From: Treponema sp.
GTDB taxonomy: Bacteria > Spirochaetota > Spirochaetia > Treponematales > Treponemataceae
Length of the DNA stretch: 54,704 nucleotides
Direction of reading: 5' to 3'
Assembly: GCF_024696245.1 (NCBI RefSeq)
Contig: NZ_JAILGZ010000057.1
Location: 1 to 54,704, forward strand
Shown: positions 8,191 to 16,502 of the stretch, piece after piece
Numbering within the stretch: position 1 is the stretch's first letter
Layout: every line of letters starts with the position of its first letter
Program-made: the position numbers and the translations under genes
Notes under the pieces: generated by a model
The model's input: the letters and a program-made list of their open reading frames with translations, nothing else
What the model was told of the DNA's origin: nothing
Databases searched by the model: none

Positions 8191-8292
8191 GAGGGTTTAT
8201 TACAAAACCCTCAAAACGGCGAAGTCAAGGCTTTAAGCGTGAGCGTGCCTTGACTCGACGTATAAGTGCCGGTCAGAAAATGTTAGCCGGCA
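8191..8292. other. Three consecutive hairpins in the aspS/symporter convergent spacer
   Basis: After the aspS terminator come three perfect inverted repeats: GAGGGTTT/AAACCCTC (8191-8198, 8205-8212), AGTCAAGGC/GCCTTGACT (8223-8231, 8247-8255, extendable by a CG pair) and TGCCGG/CCGGCA (8267-8272, 8287-8292). They lie just past the symporter stop on its downstream side. The role is unknown: a 3' UTR structure or transcription end of the minus-strand gene, or a small repetitive element. Confidence 0.6.
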
Positions 8293-8302
8293 GGTCATTC
8301 AA

Positions 8303-9535
8303 TTATATAAACTTTTTGATTTCTACTGTGTGGAGCATTTTGTTTTTGTAAGCGATGATGTAGTTTCCAAACATTGCTGTAATTGCATCAATACCGGCAG
8401 CATAGCAGCATACTACTGGTGCTGTTTCTTTAAGAAGAAGATAGCCGGCAGAAAAACCGCTGCCTTTCATTGCACAGAGAATTGTAATTGCAAAGAAAGC
8501 TCCTCCTGTTGGAAGCTGGGCAAGTACAAAGGAAAGAAGGAAGGCACTGGCTCCAATCCAGAGAACATCTGCAAAAGGAATTCCGTAACTGCCAGAATAG
8601 AATCTGTTAATCTGAATAAAGCAGATTGTTGTTATAAGGGCAGAACCACCTCTTGAAAGAATGGAGAACATAGGAAAAGAAAAACGAGCCAGTTCATTTT
8701 TGATTCCAAGACTTTCCCTTCCGTGACGCATGTTTACTGCATAAGAGATGTTTGAGTCTCCTGTAATAAAGGCTGTAAAGAAAGGAGCTATACAGGAATA
8801 AAGAACTTTAAGGATGCGGGCTTCCGGACAGGTAATCTTAAGTGTAAGAGGAAAGATTACAAAAGTAAGGATAAGAAGGTCCACTGTAAGCATTTTTATC
8901 AGGGACTTAAAGATTCCGGAATTCCACAAAGGAATGAAATTTAAAACCCAGCGGCACATAAGGGCAATCATTCCTATAGAAAATACTTCCGTAAAGAATT
9001 TAAGTATGGTCCAGCAGATTTCTGCTAGGGAATTAATAAGGGATACGGCAGCCTTTGAATCATTTTTTTCTGCAGCAGCTGCAAATCCTGCAAAGCCGGC
9101 AAAAACAAAGGCAGGTAAAAGATAGGCATCTTCAAGAATTGCAGCGAAACCTGAATAAGGGAAAAGTTTAAGAATAAAATCCTGCAGGTTAAGGCTGGAA
9201 ATTTCCGTAGAGTTTTCTATAGACATAGGAATTTTCGGCAGGTGAACCATAAGGGCCGAAATAAGTCCGAATATTGTAAGAAGAAGGGATGCAGCTACAA
9301 TAACACCGGCTGTCCATAAAAAAGTCCTGAGCAGGCGTTTTTCGTCCCTGAGGGTAAACCAGGCAGAAGTTGCCGTAAAGAAAAGCAGTGGAAGTACAAT
9401 GTAACGTCCAAAATGAATAAAAAGGTCACTGCAGAAGTTAAGCAGTGTAAGGGAAGTGTCGCTTTTAAATGGAAAAATCACTGTAAGCAGGATGCCGATG
9501 ATAATTCCGATTATGTATTTCATCCATATTTTCAT
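8303..9535 (-). CDS. DAACS-type (dicarboxylate/amino acid:cation) symporter, divergent
   Basis: A 410-residue integral membrane protein with about eight to ten hydrophobic segments. The C-terminal half follows the glutamate/dicarboxylate symporter layout: re-entrant loop region, then LPTGGAFFAI and a last segment with GIDAITAMFGNYIIA. Residues normally forming the substrate and sodium site differ. The serine-rich loop appears as TGDSNISYAV, and the usual NMDGTA is SRGGSA, so the substrate may be atypical. The ATG at 9535 is chosen because a promoter ends 8 bases upstream of it. The longer start at 9571 lies inside that promoter's -35 region. Confidence 0.75.
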   Translation of the reverse strand: MKIWMKYIIGIIIGILLTVIFPFKSDTSLTLLNFCSDLFIHFGRYIVLPLLFFTATSAWFTLRDEKRLLRTFLWTAGVIVAASLLLTIFGLISALMVHLPKIPMSIENSTEISSLNLQDFILKLFPYSGFAAILEDAYLLPAFVFAGFAGFAAAAEKNDSKAAVSLINSLAEICWTILKFFTEVFSIGMIALMCRWVLNFIPLWNSGIFKSLIKMLTVDLLILTFVIFPLTLKITCPEARILKVLYSCIAPFFTAFITGDSNISYAVNMRHGRESLGIKNELARFSFPMFSILSRGGSALITTICFIQINRFYSGSYGIPFADVLWIGASAFLLSFVLAQLPTGGAFFAITILCAMKGSGFSAGYLLLKETAPVVCCYAAGIDAITAMFGNYIIAYKNKMLHTVEIKKFI

Positions 9536-9543
9536 GGGCAAAA

Positions 9544-9572
9544 TTATACTAAGTTTCTCTACTGTTTGCAAA
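9544..9572 (-). promoter_or_regulatory. Symporter promoter sharing its -35 box with the divergent gene
   Basis: On the minus strand: TTGCAA (9572-9567), a 17-base spacer, TATAAT (9549-9544), then 8 bases to the ATG at 9535. TTGCAA is self-complementary and also serves the plus-strand promoter. Confidence 0.65.
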
Positions 9573-9594
9573 TAAAGGTTGCTGTGGTATACTG
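9567..9594 (+). promoter_or_regulatory. Promoter of the 9602 gene (leaderless)
   Basis: TTGCAA (9567-9572), a 16-base spacer, an extended -10 TGGTATACT (9586-9594), then 7 bases to the ATG at 9602. The -35 hexamer is the same one used in the opposite direction. Confidence 0.65.
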
Positions 9595-9601
9595 AATCAT
9601 T

Positions 9602-10417
9602 ATGAGTAAAACAGTTCTTATTGCAGGTAAAAATTCAGGGGATATTGACAGATTCAGTGACGGTCTTCTTTCTTTTTCACGTCAGGTTGTAGAGACTGAC
9701 GCCATCAGCTTTCCGGAAGTAAAGACAGGACGTAAGACTATAGCAGAAAAAAAAGCAGAGCTGGCAGCTTTTGAAGAAGAAAAAGAAATTCAGTCTCAGA
9801 GTGGAATCTGTACTTTTGAATGGAATAAGGCATCGGCTTTAAGTGCAAGAAACCTTGTTCTTCAGGCAGAGAACTTTTTTGAAAGGGTTGATGAAGCTGT
9901 TCTTTATTTTGATGAAGAATTCTATGCATCTTCTGCAGAAAAAATGGATGCTGCAGAAATTTCAAGAACCTGTGATGAACTGATTCTTGGCTTTGAGTAT
10001 CTTGCAACAGAGATTCTTTCACGCTTTGAAAGAAAATATGAAGACAAGCCTTTTTCCCTGGTATTTCTTTTAAAGGAAGGTCCTAATCTTCTTGATGTTT
10101 TAAGGTCACCAGCAATTAAAAACGGAACTGTTGCCATTGCTTCTCCTTTAGTAGCCGCAGCTGCTGCAGCATTTACAAGTTTTGCAGAAAATATTGCAGC
10201 TCTTTATGGTGATGAATCTTATGTAAATATTGTTCTTGTAAGGGGAGACGCTTCTATGGAAGAAGCAAAGAAGGATGACAGTCTGGCAAAGTGGCTGGCT
10301 CCTTTCCTTGATTCCCTGGATGAACTTAAATCCAAGCTTACTGCAAAAAAATCAGCTGTCTGGATTAAGCCGGGCAGCAAAAAGGCTGGCGGTGGTTTCA
10401 GCCTCTTTAGAAAATAG
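9602..10417 (+). CDS. Conserved-looking protein of unknown function, Rossmann-like start
   Basis: A 271-residue soluble protein. It opens with a strand and Gly-rich turn, VLIAGKNSGD, reminiscent of short-chain dehydrogenases. A helical middle follows, then an Ala-rich segment (SPLVAAAAAAFTSFAENIA) where SDR proteins have their last helices. The catalytic Tyr-x-x-x-Lys is not evident, so an enzyme role is doubtful. The C-terminus is Lys/Gly-rich. It starts a transcription unit from a leaderless promoter and is followed 10 bases later by the mgtC-like gene. I do not recognise a specific family. Confidence 0.6.
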   Translation: MSKTVLIAGKNSGDIDRFSDGLLSFSRQVVETDAISFPEVKTGRKTIAEKKAELAAFEEEKEIQSQSGICTFEWNKASALSARNLVLQAENFFERVDEAVLYFDEEFYASSAEKMDAAEISRTCDELILGFEYLATEILSRFERKYEDKPFSLVFLLKEGPNLLDVLRSPAIKNGTVAIASPLVAAAAAAFTSFAENIAALYGDESYVNIVLVRGDASMEEAKKDDSLAKWLAPFLDSLDELKSKLTAKKSAVWIKPGSKKAGGGFSLFRK

Positions 10418-10427
10418 GAGGAAAGCC

Positions 10428-11090
10428 TTGTTTTTTGACTGGCCTTACATTCTGGAATGTTCAATTAAAATAGTACTCAGTTCTGTTTTTGGCTTTGTAC
10501 TTGGAATAGAAAGAAAACGCCGCAAGCAGGTAATAGGTACAAGAACCCTTATACTTATTTGTGTTTCTTCCTGTCTTCTGGCTATTCTTTCCGGCTACAC
10601 AGCTACAGGGGAAGATTCTTCCCGAATATCTGCCCAGGTTGTAAGCGGAGTTGGTTTTCTTGGTGGTGGTGCCATTATGAGGCAGGGACTTAACATAAAG
10701 GGTCTTACTTCTGCCGGTGTAATCTGGACAGCTGCAGCTCTTGGTCTTTCTTTAGGAAGCGGCCTTTACATTCAGTCAGCACTCGTTCTTGTAGTTGTTG
10801 TATTTCTTCTTGTTGCCCTTGAAAAGGTTGAAGGAAGAATGTTTCCTGCTGCCCGTAACAAGACCATTCACCTGTCTTTTGAAAATCAGATTCCAGACCT
10901 TAAGAAAATAAAGGAAATACTTAAGAAGTATAAGTTTGGTGTCCGTGACATCGACCTGAATAAAAATCTTACTACAAATATAACTGAACTTTTATATTCA
11001 GTAATTGTTCCTGTGGATTATGATATTGTTTCACTTGTTGAGGAATTGAATAAAATCGGGGATTTACTGGAGTTTTCAATAAGTGATTAA
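10428..11090 (+). CDS. MgtC/SapB-family membrane protein (TTG start)
   Basis: A 220-residue protein with about four to five N-terminal membrane segments and a C-terminal soluble ~80-residue domain. The family core is visible: GFVLGIERKRRKQVIGTRT, SGVGFLGGGAIM and GLTSAGVIWTAAALGL. MgtC proteins support growth at low magnesium or modulate the F-ATP synthase; the exact role here is not known. The start is TTG at 10428, set by AGGAGG at 10416-10421 with a 6-base gap. No ATG fits the conserved N-terminus. Confidence 0.8.
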   Translation: MFFDWPYILECSIKIVLSSVFGFVLGIERKRRKQVIGTRTLILICVSSCLLAILSGYTATGEDSSRISAQVVSGVGFLGGGAIMRQGLNIKGLTSAGVIWTAAALGLSLGSGLYIQSALVLVVVVFLLVALEKVEGRMFPAARNKTIHLSFENQIPDLKKIKEILKKYKFGVRDIDLNKNLTTNITELLYSVIVPVDYDIVSLVEELNKIGDLLEFSISD

Positions 11091-11101
11091 AAATGTATAA
11101 T
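11073..11101 (+). promoter_or_regulatory. Promoter of the XPB helicase operon (leaderless)
   Basis: TTTTCA (11073-11078), a 17-base spacer, TATAAT (11096-11101), then 8 bases to the ATG at 11110. The -35 lies in the last codons of the mgtC-like gene. No Shine-Dalgarno is present. Confidence 0.6.
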
Positions 11102-11109
11102 TACAGATT

Positions 11110-12903
11110 ATGGTAAATCCCGAAAATCCTCTCATCGTACAGTCAGATAAAACTCTCCTTCTTGATGTTCATGCAAGTCTGGCAGAGGAATGCCGCAACG
11201 CCCTTATCCCTTTTGCAGAATTAATAAGGTCTCCTGAGCATCTTCATACATATCAGCTTTCTCCTCTTTCTTTGTGGAATGCAGCAAGCGCCGGTTTTAC
11301 ATGGAAGGATGCAGTGAATGTCCTTAAAAAATATGCCCGCTATGATGTTCCTGAATCTGTAGCAGTATGGATAGAAGAAACTTCTTCAAGGTTCGGCAAG
11401 CTTCGTCTTGTTCAGGGGCCTGTGGTTACGGAAAATTCAATAGATACGGAATATCTTTTTCTTGTTACTGATTCACCTTATGTTCATAAAGAACTTATGG
11501 TTCACCCTGTTATTAAAAAGCATCTGGTTCCCTACGAATTTACTTCTGCTGGAGAAAATCAGAAGTATGCAGAAGGACTTACTGAAAACGAAAAAAAGTT
11601 CTGCTTTATTCTTCCTGTAACAGACAGGGGAACTGTAAAACAAAATCTTCTTCAGATTGGATGGCCTGTAAAAGACGAGGTTCCTCTTCTGGAAGGCAGT
11701 CCTCTTGATATAGTTTTAAAAGAAGAAAGTGCTGCAGGTAAAAAGTTTCAGGTCAGGGATTATCAGAAAAAAGCAGCAGATGCCCTTTTAGGAAGCGGTG
11801 GTCCAGGTACAGGTTACGGTACAATTGTACTTCCATGTGGTGCCGGAAAAACTGTGGTCGGCATGGAAATCATGTCCCGCATAAAAAATAATACCCTTAT
11901 CCTTACTACAAATATTTCCGCAGTTCATCAGTGGATAAATGAACTTATAGATAAGACAAATTTAAGCCCGGATGATATTGCTGAATACACCGGCGAGAAT
12001 AAAACCATTAAGCCTGTAACGGTTGCTACTTATCAGATTCTTACCTGGAGACCTGACAAGGTTGGTCCTTATCCTCACTTTTCTCTTTTCAGGCAGAATA
12101 ACTGGGGTCTGGTTATTTATGACGAAGTGCACATGCTGCCAGCTCCTGTATTCCGTGTTGTTGCGGAACTTCAGGCTGTTCATCGTGTAGGACTTACGGC
12201 AACTCTTGTCCGTGAAGACGGTTGTGAAGGTTATGTTTTTTCTCTTGTAGGACCAAAGCGCTATGACGTTCCATGGAAGGAACTGGAAAAAAGTGACTGG
12301 ATTGCACATGCTGAATGTGTTGAAGTTCGTCTGGATCTGCCGGAAGAAAGTCTTTTAAAATATTCAGCTGCAACTCAAAGGGAAAAGTTTAAGATATCCA
12401 GCCTCAATCCCCTTAAGTATCAGGTGGTAAAGGATCTGGTAGAAAAATATCCTGAAGATAAAATTCTTGTAATCGGTCAGTATCTTGATCAGCTTGGAGA
12501 AATTGCCAAACTTTTAAATGCTCCTATTATTACAGGAAAAACTCCTAATGGAGAAAGGGATACCATATATGCAGATTTCCGTTCTTCAAAAATCAGGGTG
12601 CTTGTGGTAAGTAAGGTTGCAAACTTTGCCATTGACCTTCCTGATGCCAGCCTTGCAATTCAGGTAAGCGGAACTTTTGGTTCCCGCCAGGAAGAGGCAC
12701 AGAGACTTGGAAGAATTTTAAGGCCTAAGGAAAGGACTTCCAGATTTTTTACTTTGATTACAAGAAATACCGTGGAAGAAGATTTTGGTAATAACCGCCA
12801 GAAGTTTCTTGCGGAACAGGGATACAGTTACAGGATTATCCGTTATTCAGATTCATCAGATCTTGAACAGCTGGATGAAGCACCTCTGCTTGGATGGAGT
12901 TAA
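11110..12903 (+). CDS. XPB/Rad25-type DNA repair helicase
   Basis: A 597-residue superfamily 2 helicase like bacterial XPB, an ATP-dependent 3'-5' DNA unwinder/translocase of nucleotide-excision-repair type. The N-terminus begins NPENPLIVQSDKTLLLDVHA and has the XPB damage-recognition-like region. Walker A is CGAGKT (about 243-248), Walker B is DEVH (about 338-341), and the XPB-specific RED loop is in LVREDGCEG (about 369). Helicase domain 2 ends with QEEAQRLGRILRP. The next gene overlaps the end region and looks functionally linked. Transcription probably starts at the ATG itself. Confidence 0.9.
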   Translation: MVNPENPLIVQSDKTLLLDVHASLAEECRNALIPFAELIRSPEHLHTYQLSPLSLWNAASAGFTWKDAVNVLKKYARYDVPESVAVWIEETSSRFGKLRLVQGPVVTENSIDTEYLFLVTDSPYVHKELMVHPVIKKHLVPYEFTSAGENQKYAEGLTENEKKFCFILPVTDRGTVKQNLLQIGWPVKDEVPLLEGSPLDIVLKEESAAGKKFQVRDYQKKAADALLGSGGPGTGYGTIVLPCGAGKTVVGMEIMSRIKNNTLILTTNISAVHQWINELIDKTNLSPDDIAEYTGENKTIKPVTVATYQILTWRPDKVGPYPHFSLFRQNNWGLVIYDEVHMLPAPVFRVVAELQAVHRVGLTATLVREDGCEGYVFSLVGPKRYDVPWKELEKSDWIAHAECVEVRLDLPEESLLKYSAATQREKFKISSLNPLKYQVVKDLVEKYPEDKILVIGQYLDQLGEIAKLLNAPIITGKTPNGERDTIYADFRSSKIRVLVVSKVANFAIDLPDASLAIQVSGTFGSRQEEAQRLGRILRPKERTSRFFTLITRNTVEEDFGNNRQKFLAEQGYSYRIIRYSDSSDLEQLDEAPLLGWS

Positions 12904-12905
12904 AC

Positions 12906-14978
12906 ATGGTAATCGATGAAAAAGTAAAGAACATTATGGAATGGCAGGATGCCCTTACTTCTTACAGCGATGATTATTTTTTTGAGATTGTACGTATTTA
13001 TCTTGGTGCAGTCCGTACTCCATTTAATAAACAGAATATTGTAAAACAGATTGCAAATGTCCTTAGACAGGAAGAAAGTAAAAAGATACTTTTGTCTTAT
13101 CTTACGGAAGAGGATGTTAAAATCCTTACTGCCATTAAAATCATTCCTGATTGTACTGCAAAAAAACTTTACTTATTTTTTAACAGTGAATCTGTTTACG
13201 AAAAACTTGCAAATCTTGAAGACCGCCTTATTGTTTATCATATAAAGAGTTCAAGGGACGAAAGTGTTCTTCTTAAAATTAATCCAATGATTAAAGATGA
13301 AATTGAACCTTATCTTGGAAGCGGTATACTTTTTAAAAATGCAGATAATGTAGAAAAGCAGGATTCTTCATTTACCGTAACAAAAGAATTTATTGCAGCC
13401 CTTCTGTCTTATGCAGCAGATCATGGGGATTGTTTTAAAAATGACGGAACATTTAAAAAGAAAAATCAGGCAGACATTATAGAAATCTTTGGAGAAGAAA
13501 AACTTACAGCAGTAAAAGTAATCTTTGATGCCTTAAAAAATATGAGCATTCTTTATGAATCAGAAAAAGGTTACGAAATTGAATGGGGTCGTATGGAATC
13601 TTTGTGTGACAGGGATTTCTTTGATATCCTCTGTTACATTTGCGTAAGTGCTGCTGTAAAATTTGCCAGGTCCAATTTAATTTTATATGCAGAGCTTTTA
13701 AAAAATATTCTCCTTCAGTTAAAGGGAAAGTTTTATACCAGTGATGAAATTCTTCAGCTTGCCTATCTTTTAAAAGAAGGCAGGGGGTCTGATAATTATA
13801 CTACGGGAAGATTTTCTTCCATGATGGCAAAAGTTTTTGAAACTGCAGAATCTTCCGGACAGATTATAGAAAGCATTCTTGATAAAGCTCTTGATGCAGG
13901 TCTTTTAGTTTCTGCCCGTGATACGGAAAACGGAAAGGAAGTTTTTTCTTCTGTCTGTGATGCAATTGATTCAGGTTGTGAATGTAAGGCTATAAATCTT
14001 ACTCCTGCAGGTGGTGTGAATCTTATGCCTGGCCTCAATCTTTTTAGTCTTGTTCAGCTTGCAAAGTTTATGCAGATTATTCGTTTTGATACAGTATCTT
14101 CTTTTGAAGTAAACAGACGTACTGCAGTAAGGGCCTTTAACCAGGGAATGTCCGTTACAAAAATCTGTGAGCTTATATCTTCCTTTAGTATGTATGACGT
14201 TCCCCAAAATCTTCTTCTTAATCTGAATGAATGGAATGACAGCTTTTCTTCTACTGAGTCATATTTTGGTTTTATTCTTAAAGTGAATGACAAGCAGCAG
14301 CAGATTCAGATAGAAAAAAATCCTGTTCTTGCTTCTCATATTTTAAAATTACTTGCTCCAGGTTTATATCTTTTTGATTTTGAAGACAGGCTTGAAGCAC
14401 AGTCTTTTATAGATAAATCAGGTTTAGATTTTATTGGAGAAATAAAAAATTCAAATAAGGAAGCCGTTAAACTTGTACTTCAGAAGCTTTATGCAGATAA
14501 AAGTCAGCTTTGCAGTTCTTCTCCTGTACAAAGAAGTCCTGATGAAGAAAGCTTAAAGAGCGGGGATAATTTTAAGAAGTTCCTTATTGGACAATTAAAA
14601 AAGCATGAACTTACTCAGGAACAGTATGATGGCCTTGAAGACAGAATCAGGCGTAACCTTATAATAAGTCCGGAGCAGTTAAGGGCAGAAAGTGTTCGCT
14701 TTGAAATAACCGAAGCTACGGCAATGGATCATACCGGTAAGATTCACGTAATAGAATCTGCCATGAATAACAATGATCTTCTTTTAATAAGTCTTCGCAG
14801 TAACGAAAAAATTCTGGGACAGATTCGTTCTTTTAATAAAAAGTATGATGAAGCAAGCGTAAGGATTTTTATAGAAAAACTTAACGTTGAACAGGATATT
14901 TATATTAAAAACATTATGCACGTAAAAAGATTGCGTAATCCTTCTGTATTTGTTTCTAAAGCAAGTGACAGATGGTAA
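12906..14978 (+). CDS. XPB-linked protein, possible helicase-associated domain
   Basis: A 690-residue, mostly helical protein. The opening is an amphipathic-helix region (QNIVKQIANVLRQEESKKIL, LTEEDVKILTAIKI) like the helical repeats preceding or partnering bacterial XPB. The C-terminal ~90 residues form a strand-rich domain (HTGKIHVIESAMNNNDLLLI). I read it as a candidate helicase-associated (Helicase_C_3-like) protein, on resemblance and neighbourhood only. The start at 12906 follows GGAG at 12896-12899, within the end of the helicase gene, so the two are translationally coupled. No nuclease motif was recognised. Confidence 0.55.
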   Translation: MVIDEKVKNIMEWQDALTSYSDDYFFEIVRIYLGAVRTPFNKQNIVKQIANVLRQEESKKILLSYLTEEDVKILTAIKIIPDCTAKKLYLFFNSESVYEKLANLEDRLIVYHIKSSRDESVLLKINPMIKDEIEPYLGSGILFKNADNVEKQDSSFTVTKEFIAALLSYAADHGDCFKNDGTFKKKNQADIIEIFGEEKLTAVKVIFDALKNMSILYESEKGYEIEWGRMESLCDRDFFDILCYICVSAAVKFARSNLILYAELLKNILLQLKGKFYTSDEILQLAYLLKEGRGSDNYTTGRFSSMMAKVFETAESSGQIIESILDKALDAGLLVSARDTENGKEVFSSVCDAIDSGCECKAINLTPAGGVNLMPGLNLFSLVQLAKFMQIIRFDTVSSFEVNRRTAVRAFNQGMSVTKICELISSFSMYDVPQNLLLNLNEWNDSFSSTESYFGFILKVNDKQQQIQIEKNPVLASHILKLLAPGLYLFDFEDRLEAQSFIDKSGLDFIGEIKNSNKEAVKLVLQKLYADKSQLCSSSPVQRSPDEESLKSGDNFKKFLIGQLKKHELTQEQYDGLEDRIRRNLIISPEQLRAESVRFEITEATAMDHTGKIHVIESAMNNNDLLLISLRSNEKILGQIRSFNKKYDEASVRIFIEKLNVEQDIYIKNIMHVKRLRNPSVFVSKASDRW

Positions 14979-14990
14979 GTGGGAGTAAAA

Positions 14991-16502
14991 ATGGAAAAAA
15001 CAAAAATTTGTCTGACCCTTACAGGTTCAACTATTGCACAGAATCTTGAGCTGATAGAAAAATACAGAAACTATATAGACATTGCAGAGTTAAGGGTTGA
15101 TCTTCTTGAAGATGATGAAAGATTAAGAATAAGAGAGTTTCCTTCACTGGCAGGGATTCCCTGTCTCTTAACTATCCGCAGGGAAATTGACGGCGGTCAG
15201 TATAGGGATGGAGAAGGATCAAGGGCAACTTTATTTGCCATGGCACTTTCTTTTGCCGAGGAATCAAAGGGGAAGAATTTTGAGTATGTAGATTTTGAAG
15301 AAGACTTCAGGGTATCAAGCCTTCAGGATGCGGCCCTTGCTTTTGGAATTAAAATTATCCGCAGCGTTCACAGTATGCATTCACCAATTAAAAATCTTAA
15401 GGAAAGACTTTCTTCTTTGTGTACAACAGGATTTGAAATTCCTAAGATTGCCCTTATGCCAAAAAACCTTGATGATGTAAGGGAAGTTTACGAAACTGCA
15501 GCATCATTAAAAGATAATAATCATATCCTTCTTGCCATGGGTCCTTTAGGTGTTCCTACAAGACTCCTTGGTAACAAAATGAAGAATTATCTTACTTATG
15601 TTTCTGCCCCGGATTTAAATTCAAATATTTCAAATCTTGCTCATCTTGATCCTGTTACTGTAAATGATGTTTATCACATTAAGGATGTAGATGAAGATAC
15701 AAAACTTTATGGAATTACAGGATGGCCTTTAGTTGCAACTTCAAGCCCGGCCCTTCACAATCAGGGGTATCAGGCAAAAAAGATGAATGCAATCTACATT
15801 CCATTTAAGTCAGAAAAATTTGATGAAGCCCTTCGCTTTGCAGATGCACTTTCTATAGATGGATTTTCTGTAACAATTCCTCATAAAGAAACAGCTGCCA
15901 TGAATGCTGATTTTATTGATGACAAAGTCCGGGATATCGGGGCAAGCAATACCCTTGTTAAATCTCATGGCAAATGGAATGCATACAATACAGACTGCAC
16001 AGGTTTTTCAAGAGCCCTTCTTGAGTTTACAGGACTAAAAAATCTCCGTCATAAAAAAGTTGCCATTATTGGTGCCGGTGGTGCCGCTAAGGGTATTGCC
16101 TGGGCTGTAAAAAATCTTCATGGCAGTGCCTGTGTATTTAACCGTACTATTGGAAAAGCCAAAATGCTTGCAGAACGTTACGGTTTTGAATATGCTTCAT
16201 TAGGTCCGGAATCGGCAGATAAATTAAGAAAGTACAGCAACATAATCATTCAGACAACTTCCAAGGGAATGAATTCTACGGAAGCTGCCAGCGAATCAAA
16301 TGATCCGATTTACTTTTATAATTTTACAGGTATGGAAATTCTTTATGACATTGTTTATGTACCTGCAGTAACTCCTGTAATGGAGAGGGCATCCCAGGCT
16401 GGATGTAAAGTTTGTAACGGCTATAATATGCTTAAATATCAGGGCTATGAACAGTTCGAATTATTTACGGGGGAGAAGTACGATGGCGCTCAGTCAAAGT
16501 GA
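14991..16502 (+). CDS. aroDE: Bifunctional 3-dehydroquinate dehydratase / shikimate dehydrogenase
   Basis: A 503-residue fusion catalysing shikimate-pathway steps 3 and 4. Residues 1-~225 are type I dehydroquinase: AELRVDLLE, catalytic His in IIRSVHSMHSP, and Schiff-base Lys in IPKIALMP. Residues ~235-500 are shikimate dehydrogenase: GWPLVATSSPALHN, Lys in VTIPHKE, Asp in NTDCTGF, and the NADP loop GAGGAAKGIAWA. The start at 14991 follows GGGAG 12 bases after the previous stop. The last 20 bases overlap rpiA. Fusions of this order are known in plants, chlamydiae and some other bacteria. Confidence 0.93.
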   Translation: MEKTKICLTLTGSTIAQNLELIEKYRNYIDIAELRVDLLEDDERLRIREFPSLAGIPCLLTIRREIDGGQYRDGEGSRATLFAMALSFAEESKGKNFEYVDFEEDFRVSSLQDAALAFGIKIIRSVHSMHSPIKNLKERLSSLCTTGFEIPKIALMPKNLDDVREVYETAASLKDNNHILLAMGPLGVPTRLLGNKMKNYLTYVSAPDLNSNISNLAHLDPVTVNDVYHIKDVDEDTKLYGITGWPLVATSSPALHNQGYQAKKMNAIYIPFKSEKFDEALRFADALSIDGFSVTIPHKETAAMNADFIDDKVRDIGASNTLVKSHGKWNAYNTDCTGFSRALLEFTGLKNLRHKKVAIIGAGGAAKGIAWAVKNLHGSACVFNRTIGKAKMLAERYGFEYASLGPESADKLRKYSNIIIQTTSKGMNSTEAASESNDPIYFYNFTGMEILYDIVYVPAVTPVMERASQAGCKVCNGYNMLKYQGYEQFELFTGEKYDGAQSK

